From Treponema sp. UBA6852 (GTDB lineage Bacteria > Spirochaetota > Spirochaetia > Treponematales > Treponemataceae), in NCBI GenBank assembly GCA_002449305.1, contig DKDI01000035.1, positions 37,280-101,279 on the forward strand: a DNA stretch of 64,000 bases, read 5' to 3'. The notes beneath the pieces were generated by a model, which had not been told where the DNA came from, made no database searches, and saw only the letters and a list, made by a program, of their open reading frames with translations. This document shows, in pieces, positions 17,147 to 23,190 of the stretch (position 1 is the stretch's first letter; every line of letters starts with the position of its first letter). Both the position numbers and the translations under genes were made by a program.

Positions 17147-17911
17147 CTATTTTGTTTCCGCGGAAATTCTTGCGGCTTCGTTTCTGCATATTTTGGCAGT
17201 TTGAAAATCCCCAATCCGCTCATAAGAGTCTGCAATCTTTAAAAGAAAAAACGCATCGTCATTTTTCCCAAACCTAAGTTCAAGCGCGCGCTCCCATGCG
17301 TCTATTGCAAGTTCATCGTTCACGGCTCCTTCAATGTTGTTCCGAAGAATATGCCGTGCAAGGCTTTTTACTTCCGGAAAGAAAAGCTTGAAATATTCAA
17401 ATGAAAATTCCATCCTTATAATCTGATCCAAAAGAATGACTGCATCGTAGTATTCCTGCCGCAAAACAAGTTCTTCCGCAAGAATAAATCCGTAGTCCAT
17501 AAAGTCTTCCCGTGTGAACCATCTTGACAGTCTGAATCCAACACGCTCCATGTTCATTCTTTTGAATTCCGTTACAGCCTCGTCCTCGTTGTTGTGCAGC
17601 AAGTCAAAAAAAATCAGTTTGGCGCGGCTTTCGTCATCGGTGCGCTCTAAAAGCCATTTTCTGTAGTCGAATGATTCAAAATTTTTTTCATGGTGGAAAT
17701 TGCTTTGCTTGAATAAAACTGACTCGTCAAAAAGTCCGCGTGATTTTATGTCGGACAAAACTTCGTAGGCTGCCACAAGCTCGCGGAATGCCTTTGAGTC
17801 TTCACCCGTAATGTCCGGATGCAGAATCTTAGCTTTTCTTCTGTATGCGCGCCGGATTTCTGCGATTGTCGCTGTTCTTGAAACACCTAGAATTTTGTAA
17901 TAGTCTTTCAT
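17147..17911 (-). CDS. J-domain protein (DnaJ-like co-chaperone)
   Basis: 254 residues. Residues 1-65 are a J domain: DYYKILGVSRTATIAEIRRA, then the HPD tripeptide in ILHPDITGE and the AYEVLSD helix; it should stimulate an Hsp70 ATPase. There is no glycine-rich region or zinc finger, so it is not canonical DnaJ. The remaining 185 residues are helical, with a TPR-like stretch (WERALELRFGKNDDAFFLLK), and show no recognised domain. It lies 19 nt upstream of map on the same strand and is divergent from gatCAB. Confidence 0.8.
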   Translation of the reverse strand: MKDYYKILGVSRTATIAEIRRAYRRKAKILHPDITGEDSKAFRELVAAYEVLSDIKSRGLFDESVLFKQSNFHHEKNFESFDYRKWLLERTDDESRAKLIFFDLLHNNEDEAVTEFKRMNMERVGFRLSRWFTREDFMDYGFILAEELVLRQEYYDAVILLDQIIRMEFSFEYFKLFFPEVKSLARHILRNNIEGAVNDELAIDAWERALELRFGKNDDAFFLLKIADSYERIGDFQTAKICRNEAARISAETK

Positions 17912-17971
17912 CTTTTTTCTTTTCAGACGGAAAAAATTTCACGCAAGATGAAGTTTACATTTTTTTTTGCA

Positions 17972-18034
17972 TTTAAGCAATTAAAGCGCTTTTTCAGTTT
18001 GCTGAAGATTGATTCAGCCCTTAAATTGCTTAAA
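17972..18034. promoter_or_regulatory. Inverted repeat spanning the gatC promoter
   Basis: TTTAAGCAATT (17972-17982) and AATTGCTTAAA (18024-18034) form perfect 11-bp arms 41 nt apart. The right arm covers the gatC -35 hexamer. Between them GCTGAA and TTCAGC form a second small dyad. A dimeric regulator or looped operator is possible; no partner is known. Confidence 0.5.
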
Positions 18035-18054
18035 CGTTCTAAATTTTGTATAAT
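18026..18054 (+). promoter_or_regulatory. gatCAB promoter, leaderless
   Basis: TTGCTT (18026-18031), 17-nt spacer, TATAAT (18049-18054). The ATG of gatC at 18061 is 6 nt beyond the -10 box, with no room for a ribosome site. Confidence 0.72.
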
Positions 18055-18060
18055 CGCGGC

Positions 18061-18375
18061 ATGAGTGAAAATAAACGTACCGTTGACGAGTCAACATTGG
18101 AAAAACTTTTATACCTTTCACGTCTTTCCCCGGAAAGCACAGACATGGCTACTTTGAAAAAGCAGGTGGACGAGATTGTAGGATACTTTGATATTCTTTC
18201 TAAATACGATGACAGCGAAAATCCTTATGACGCTTATCCTACAACAAAAGCTGAATGCCTGCGCGAGGACGAAATTGTTCCGGGGCTTGAGATGCACGAT
18301 GTCAAGAAAATAAACGAACCGAATTTTATGGACGGATATTTCCAGGTTCCAAAAGTTCTGGGAGAAGGTGCGTAA
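18061..18375 (+). CDS. gatC: Aspartyl/glutamyl-tRNA amidotransferase subunit C
   Basis: 104 residues. A small belt protein that holds GatA and GatB together. Family features: VDESTLEKLLYLSRLSPES near the N-terminus and the conserved C-terminal segment around REDEIVPGLEMHDVKKINEP, ending FQVPKVLGEGA. The open frame starts at TTG 18046 inside the -10 box, so ATG 18061 is taken. It is the first gene of the gatC-gatA-gatB operon; the stop is 2 nt from the gatA ATG. Confidence 0.9.
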   Translation: MSENKRTVDESTLEKLLYLSRLSPESTDMATLKKQVDEIVGYFDILSKYDDSENPYDAYPTTKAECLREDEIVPGLEMHDVKKINEPNFMDGYFQVPKVLGEGA

Positions 18376-18376
18376 G

Positions 18377-19882
18377 ATGAAGTACAAGACTATAAAAGAA
18401 ACTGTAGAAGCCTTAAAAAGCGGAGAAACTTCAAGTGTGGCTTTGGTAAAGGAATCCAAGGAAACTTTTGAGGCGGATAAAAATTCAGTATTGCCACTTA
18501 ATGCATTTTTGGAAATTTATGACGATATTTTAAATTCTGCGCAAGCTGCCGACCAGAAAATTTCAGAAGCTAGAAGCAATGGTTCCCTTGATAAACTTTT
18601 TGAAGAACAGCCTCTTCTTGGAATTCCATTTGCGGTAAAGGACAACATTTCTGTGCGCGGAAAAAAGCTTACCTGCTCAAGCAAAATTCTTGAAGGCTAC
18701 GTTGCTCCGTACAGCGCGACTGTAATAAACCGCCTTGAAAAAGCTGGAGCGATTCCCATTGGAAGATGCAATCAAGACGAATTTGCAATGGGCTCTTCAA
18801 CTGAATATTCAGTTTACGGACCTACAAGAAATCCTATTGACCGCGCTTATGTTTCCGGCGGTTCTTCCGGCGGTCCTGCTGCTGCGGTTGCTGCGAATCA
18901 GGCATTGTTTGCTCTTGGCACTGAAACTGGCGGTTCTGTCCGTCTTCCTGCAAGCTACTGCGGAATCTACGGTCTTAAGACAACTTATGGTGTTCTAAGC
19001 CGATGGGGAGTTGTTGCTTACGGTTCTTCTTTGGATCAGGTTGGAATTCTTGGACACAGTCCGCAGGATATTGCACTTCCGTTAAGCGTTATGAGCGGCG
19101 TTGATTTTTATGACGACACTTCCGCTGATTTACCTGACGCAAAGCCTTCTGTTGAAGCTTTCTCTGATTTTTCAAAACTGAAAATTGCAGTTCCAAAGCA
19201 GTTCCTTGAGTCAAAGGGAATGGATGCCGATGTTGCAAAAGTCTTTGAACAAACCCGCAGCTGGTTTGAGTCCAAAGGCGCAAAAATAGAAGTTGTTGAC
19301 CTTCCGATTCTTGATGCCGCTATTGCAAGCTATTACGTAATTGCTTTGTCTGAAGCCGCTTCGAACTTGAGCCGCTTTGATGGAATTCGTTACGGAAACA
19401 GAATTGACAACGGCAAAGGATACGATGAGCTTTATGTGGACACAAGAAGCAACGGTTTTGGTCCGGAAGTTAAGCGCAGAATTATAATTGGAAACTACGT
19501 TTTGTCTGAGCAGTTTTCAGGCGATACTTATAAAAAAGGAATGTCTGTGCGCGCTCGCATTCAGCGTGAGATTGCAAAATTGTTTGAGCAGTTTGATTTG
19601 ATTCTTTGCCCAACTTGTCCGACTCCGGCTTTTAAACTCGGCCAGAAAGTTGATGATCCGCTTGCCATGTATCTTAGCGACTTGTTCACGACATTTGTAA
19701 ACCTTGCCCGCATTCCGTCTTTGTCTGTTCCGGCTGGAAGAACTTCTGCGGAAAACGGAAATATGCCTATTGGAATTCAGTTTGCAGGACCTATGTTCAG
19801 CGAAATGAAAATTCTTGAAATTGCCCAAGTATGGGAAAACGAGCATAAGGGATGCGGAATTCCTGTTTCGGAGGAAAAATAA
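18377..19882 (+). CDS. gatA: Aspartyl/glutamyl-tRNA amidotransferase subunit A
   Basis: 501 residues. Amidase-signature subunit that releases ammonia from glutamine for transamidation of Glu-tRNA(Gln) or Asp-tRNA(Asn). The Lys-Ser-Ser triad is visible: PFAVKDNISV (Lys), the GSSGGPAAAVAA loop, and GTETGGSVRLPASYCG. Start ATG 18377 has AAGG 8 nt upstream inside the end of gatC. Normal length. The complex is needed where GlnRS or AsnRS is absent. Confidence 0.96.
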   Translation: MKYKTIKETVEALKSGETSSVALVKESKETFEADKNSVLPLNAFLEIYDDILNSAQAADQKISEARSNGSLDKLFEEQPLLGIPFAVKDNISVRGKKLTCSSKILEGYVAPYSATVINRLEKAGAIPIGRCNQDEFAMGSSTEYSVYGPTRNPIDRAYVSGGSSGGPAAAVAANQALFALGTETGGSVRLPASYCGIYGLKTTYGVLSRWGVVAYGSSLDQVGILGHSPQDIALPLSVMSGVDFYDDTSADLPDAKPSVEAFSDFSKLKIAVPKQFLESKGMDADVAKVFEQTRSWFESKGAKIEVVDLPILDAAIASYYVIALSEAASNLSRFDGIRYGNRIDNGKGYDELYVDTRSNGFGPEVKRRIIIGNYVLSEQFSGDTYKKGMSVRARIQREIAKLFEQFDLILCPTCPTPAFKLGQKVDDPLAMYLSDLFTTFVNLARIPSLSVPAGRTSAENGNMPIGIQFAGPMFSEMKILEIAQVWENEHKGCGIPVSEEK

Positions 19883-19884
19883 AA

Positions 19885-21426
19885 ATGCCTTCTATTGATA
19901 AATATGAAATTGTAATCGGCTGTGAAATTCATACGCAGCTTTTGACAAAAACAAAGGCTTTCTGTGCCTGTGAAAATCGTTACGGAGGAATGCCGAACAC
20001 CCGTGTTTGTCCTGTTTGTCTTGGACTTCCGGGAGCGATGCCGCGCGTTTCTAAAGGATATGTTGAGCTTGGCTCTGTGGCAGGCCTTGCTCTTAACTGC
20101 GAGATTTCACGCTTTACAAAATTTGACCGCAAGCATTATTTTTATCCTGATCTTGCGAAAGGCTATCAGATAACTCAATATGATATTCCTCTTTGCCACG
20201 ATGGATATGTTGATCTTCCGATGCACAAGTATCCAAAGGAACAGCAGTTTGGTTCAGAAAAATGCCGCACAAAAAATTTCATAGGCAATGACTGCATTAT
20301 TGAAAACGGAAAATACCGCCGTGTCCGAGTTGAACGCATTCACCTTGAAGAAGATGTAGGTAAATCGTTGCACTTGCAGGGGGCGCATTCTTATATTGAC
20401 TACAACCGTTCTGGAACTCCGCTTATTGAAATTGTAACAAAGCCTGATATGACAAGCCCGGAAGAAGCAGCGCTTTTTATGGAAACTGTTCAGGAAATTC
20501 TGCGCTATGTTAAAGTTACAAATGGAAACCTTGAAGAAGGAAACATGAGATGCGATGCCAACATCAACTTGAATGTTTGGGAAGACGGAAAACTTTATCA
20601 CACTCCGATTTCTGAAATCAAGAACTTAAACTCGTTCCGTTCAATCCGCGATGCCTGCGCTTACGAAGCCCAGCGTCAGCTTAAAGAATTTCAGGAAGAC
20701 CGCCAGGAATTCAATCCGGGATTTAAAGTTACAATGGGCTGGGACGAAGCAAAAGGCCAGACTGTTGTTCAGCGCACAAAAAATTCTTTTGTTGACTACC
20801 GCTTTGTTGTTGAGCCAGACATAAAGCCGTTCAGTGTAAGCGAGGAGCTTATTGAAAATGCAAAGTCAAAAGTCGGAGAACTTCCAGAAGCAAAACGCAC
20901 AAGATTAAAGAAGAATTACGGACTTTCTGATTTTGATGTTGAAACTTTGACCTCTAGCCGCGACTTGGCTGTTTGGTTTGAAGAAGCTGCTGCCGGAACA
21001 AAAAATCCAAAGCGTACTGCAAATATAATTCTTACAGAGCTTCTTGCAAAACTGAATGAAGATAAAAAAACAATCAACGATGTTTCTATAACTCCTGCCC
21101 ATATTGCGGAGCTTGTAAATGCGATTGACTCAAAGAAAATTTCAAGCGCGCAAGGAAAAGTCGTTTTTGCAAAAATGCTTGAGACAAATAAAATGCCGGC
21201 GGAAATTATAAAATCTGAAGGCATGGAAGTTGTAAGCGACAGCGGAGCAATTGAAGCAATTGTTGATAAAGTTATTTCAGCAAATCCAAAAGCTGTAGCC
21301 GACTTTAAATCTGGAAAAACAAATGTCGTCGGTTGGCTTATGGGACAGGTTATGAAAGAATCCAAAGGCAAGGCAAATCCAGCAGAAGCAAGTTCCCTTG
21401 TTCAAAAGAAGCTTTCAGAAATATAA
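19885..21426 (+). CDS. gatB: Aspartyl/glutamyl-tRNA amidotransferase subunit B
   Basis: 513 residues. The tRNA-binding kinase/amidotransferase subunit. Motifs: YEIVIGCEIHTQLLT, the CPVCLGLPGAMPR zinc/cradle loop, FDRKHYFYPDLAKGYQITQ, LEEDVGKSLH, DYNRSGTPLIEIVTKPD and EEGNMRCDANIN. The C-terminal helical YqeY-like tail ends in GWLMGQVMKESKGKANP. GGAGG at 19870-19874 precedes the ATG at 19885, which lies 2 nt after the gatA stop. Confidence 0.97.
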   Translation: MPSIDKYEIVIGCEIHTQLLTKTKAFCACENRYGGMPNTRVCPVCLGLPGAMPRVSKGYVELGSVAGLALNCEISRFTKFDRKHYFYPDLAKGYQITQYDIPLCHDGYVDLPMHKYPKEQQFGSEKCRTKNFIGNDCIIENGKYRRVRVERIHLEEDVGKSLHLQGAHSYIDYNRSGTPLIEIVTKPDMTSPEEAALFMETVQEILRYVKVTNGNLEEGNMRCDANINLNVWEDGKLYHTPISEIKNLNSFRSIRDACAYEAQRQLKEFQEDRQEFNPGFKVTMGWDEAKGQTVVQRTKNSFVDYRFVVEPDIKPFSVSEELIENAKSKVGELPEAKRTRLKKNYGLSDFDVETLTSSRDLAVWFEEAAAGTKNPKRTANIILTELLAKLNEDKKTINDVSITPAHIAELVNAIDSKKISSAQGKVVFAKMLETNKMPAEIIKSEGMEVVSDSGAIEAIVDKVISANPKAVADFKSGKTNVVGWLMGQVMKESKGKANPAEASSLVQKKLSEI

Positions 21427-21447
21427 TTTTTCTTATCCTTTATTTTT

Positions 21448-21487
21448 ATCCGTCGTTCTGTTTTAGAATGGCGGATTTTTTTTGTTT
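21448..21487 (+). terminator. Rho-independent terminator of gatCAB
   Basis: ATCCGTCGTTCT and AGAATGGCGGAT form a stem with one G-T and one mismatch around a TTTT-type loop, followed by a run of eight T residues. Confidence 0.85.
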
Positions 21488-21507
21488 AAAAATTTTTTCT
21501 AGAATTA

Positions 21508-21565
21508 TTGACAATCTTTCTTAGTTACTGTATGCTAACTTTTGTAAGTTAGTTTAGTCTAACTT
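21508..21565 (+). promoter_or_regulatory. Promoter with overlapping DtxR-like palindromes before DUF3793-flavodoxin
   Basis: TTGACA (21508-21513), 17-nt spacer, TATGCT (21531-21536). From 21535, three alternating half-sites follow: CTAACTT (21535-21541), AAGTTAG (21546-21552) and CTAACTT (21559-21565), giving two overlapping palindromes that cover the -10 box and start site. The TTAG/CTAA half-site is like metal-dependent DtxR/IdeR-family operators. Iron control of flavodoxin would make sense; the regulator is not in the window. Confidence 0.6.
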
Positions 21566-21578
21566 GTGTTTGTTACTA

Positions 21579-21661
21579 GCGGGCATATAAACTTGCGGTT
21601 CTTAATCCTAAGTTTACATCTCCTTACACAGCCACTGATGTGATATGCCCGCATTTTTTTT
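21579..21661 (+). ncRNA. Unassigned structured leader RNA (three-way junction) with terminator tail
   Basis: GCGGGCATAT (21579-21588) pairs perfectly with ATATGCCCGC (21643-21652). Inside are two hairpins: AAACTT (21589-21594) with AAGTTT (21610-21615), and CACA (21627-21630) with TGTG (21639-21642). The closing stem is followed by eight T residues, then GAGG and the ATG at 21670. The layout fits a cis-acting leader or riboswitch-like element. I checked it by eye against purine, cobalamin, hammerhead and fluoride consensus patterns and none fits. Confidence 0.55.
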
Positions 21662-21669
21662 GAGGTTGT

Positions 21670-22240
21670 ATGAAAACTTTTGAGCAGACAGTAATTCACT
21701 TGGGTGCGCCGACTTTGTGCGGAGTAAAGCCTTCAAGCCTTGTTTCTGTTTCAAAAGAAGTTCTGTTTTGTGAATACAAAAAAATTCTTCTGTGGAATAA
21801 AATCCTTGAGGGCAGCCAGAAAAAAAATAAAAATTGCAAAACGAGGAGAGAATCTTTTTTTGCTTTTCATTTATGACGAAAAACTTGTTCAGGAAATTCT
21901 TTCAAATCCTGAAGTTTTGTCATACTTGAATTTAAAAGGCTATTTTACGGACAAAGGAATTTCAAATGTCTTGAACGAGCTTTTGAATCGCCTTTCTTAT
22001 TGCGAAAGTTTTCCGCATGAGATTGGAGTTTTTCTTGGTTATCCGTTGGAAGATGTTGTTGGATACGAAAAATATTCAGGAACAAAAACTAAATTTTCCG
22101 GGGCTTGGGCGGTCTACGGAAATGTAGATGAAGCTGTAAAAAAAATGGAACTTTACAAAAAGTGTTCCGTTTTTTGCTCAAGCCTTTTTGAAGCTGGAAA
22201 TAATTTTGAAGCAATTTGCAAAACAATAAATTTTATGTGA
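21670..22240 (+). pseudogene. DUF3793 family protein, split by a frameshift
   Basis: Two frames together give one DUF3793-type protein. The first (from ATG 21670, GAGG upstream) starts MKTFEQTVIHLGAPTLCGVK, the usual N-terminus, and breaks near 21820-21835. The second continues from about there to 22240 with the family hallmarks CESFPHEIGVFLGYPLEDV, GAWAVYG and YKKCSVFC. The switch (+1) falls on an A8 run (21820-21827) followed by T and A5. A mutation, a sequencing error, or transcriptional slippage on the A run could each explain it. The family commonly lies beside flavodoxin, as here (7 nt). Function unknown. Confidence 0.75.
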
Positions 22241-22247
22241 GGTAAAT

Positions 22248-22664
22248 ATGAAGAAAGCTGTAATCTATGCAAGCACAACTGGAAACACAGAGGCAATGGC
22301 AAATGCTGTAGCTGAAGGTGTAAAATCTTGCGGCGCGGAACTTTTGATGTCAACTGCAAGCGATGCGAATGTTTCTGATGTTCTTGCTTGCGATGCTATT
22401 ATACTCGGAAGCCCTGCTATGGGAGATGAAGTTCTTGAAGATTCAATGGAAGAATTCTATACGAATCTTGAAGGCGGGTTGAGCGGAAAAAAAGTTGCTG
22501 TATTTGGTTCTTATGATTGGGGCGACGGACAGTGGCTTAGAACTTGGGTTGAACGTCTTTCTGCTGCAGGTGCAACTGTTGTAAATGGCGAAGGCCTGAA
22601 AGCTCAGCTTGCTCCAGATGAAACTGCTCTTGCTGAATGCAAGTCTCTTGGAGAAACTGCATAA
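22248..22664 (+). CDS. Flavodoxin
   Basis: 138 residues, short-chain flavodoxin. The phosphate-binding loop for FMN is ASTTGNTEAMANA at residues 8-20, and the two flavin-flanking loops are LGSPAMGDEVLED and FGSYDWGDGQWLR. It carries electrons at low potential and can replace ferredoxin under iron limitation, which agrees with the DtxR-like operator upstream. GAGG precedes the ATG. Co-transcribed with the DUF3793 gene. Confidence 0.93.
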   Translation: MKKAVIYASTTGNTEAMANAVAEGVKSCGAELLMSTASDANVSDVLACDAIILGSPAMGDEVLEDSMEEFYTNLEGGLSGKKVAVFGSYDWGDGQWLRTWVERLSAAGATVVNGEGLKAQLAPDETALAECKSLGETA

Positions 22665-22670
22665 AAAAAT

Positions 22671-22699
22671 AGACTGCTTTGCATCTTGCATTGCAGTCT
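22671..22699 (+). terminator. Hairpin after flavodoxin
   Basis: AGACTGC (22671-22677) pairs with GCAGTCT (22693-22699). The following sequence is A-rich rather than T-rich, so it may serve as an mRNA 3' end stabiliser or a minus-direction terminator. Confidence 0.4.
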
Positions 22700-22776
22700 T
22701 ATAAAAAAGTGCTAGCAACAGGCACAGGTTTAAACTAATTCCTCGAGTTGGTTTAAAAGTGTGTGTGTTTGGTTTT

Positions 22777-22811
22777 AACTCCATTCTGAGTTTCAGACTG
22801 GAGTTTTTTGT
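22777..22811 (+). terminator. Terminator between flavodoxin and the ACT-domain gene
   Basis: AACTCCATTCTG and CAGACTGGAGTT form a stem with a T-run (TTTTTTG) on the plus side. Confidence 0.65.
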
Positions 22812-22813
22812 TT

Positions 22814-23083
22814 TTAAATTCTGTGCATTTCAGAAAAAACTTTTTCGTTCATTATGTTTACTTCAACGCCAAGAGTTCCAAGCTCTTCAACAAGTTCTTT
22901 TCTTGCAGTGTCGATTCCGATGTCCGCATTGTCAAAATCAACCATCATCATCATAACAAAATTTCCGCTTAAAATTGTTTGAGAAATATCCGCAATGTTT
23001 ATAGAATGTTTTGCAAGATATGCTGAAACTTTTGCGATTATACCGACTTTATCCGCACCAACGACAGTAACTATAGCTTTCAT
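22814..23083 (-). CDS. ACT domain protein (UPF0237 family)
   Basis: 89 residues comprising a single ACT domain: MKAIVTVVGADKVGIIAKVS (ligand loop), INIADISQTILSGNFVMMM, then ELGTLGVEVNIMNEKVFSEMHRI. This is the small stand-alone UPF0237 type found in many anaerobes and presumed to bind an amino acid. It lies between convergent terminators and the GH3 gene and seems monocistronic. The ligand is unknown. Confidence 0.88.
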   Translation of the reverse strand: MKAIVTVVGADKVGIIAKVSAYLAKHSINIADISQTILSGNFVMMMMVDFDNADIGIDTARKELVEELGTLGVEVNIMNEKVFSEMHRI

Positions 23084-23190
23084 AATGAATTCATTTTAAT
23101 AGAAAAAAAACTTATGCACAAGAAGCCGCAATGGAAATTCAAACAGCGGCAGTTTTTAACTGGCTTTATGAATTTCCAAAGCGGTATTTT

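Noticed and set aside
18046..18060. TTG start for gatC at 18046
   Set aside because: It falls inside the -10 box, so it could not be transcribed from that promoter.
21579..21652. Hammerhead ribozyme or purine/cobalamin riboswitch
   Set aside because: Fragments resemble parts of each (CTGATG, GCCACTG, three-way junction), but the full conserved cores are missing.
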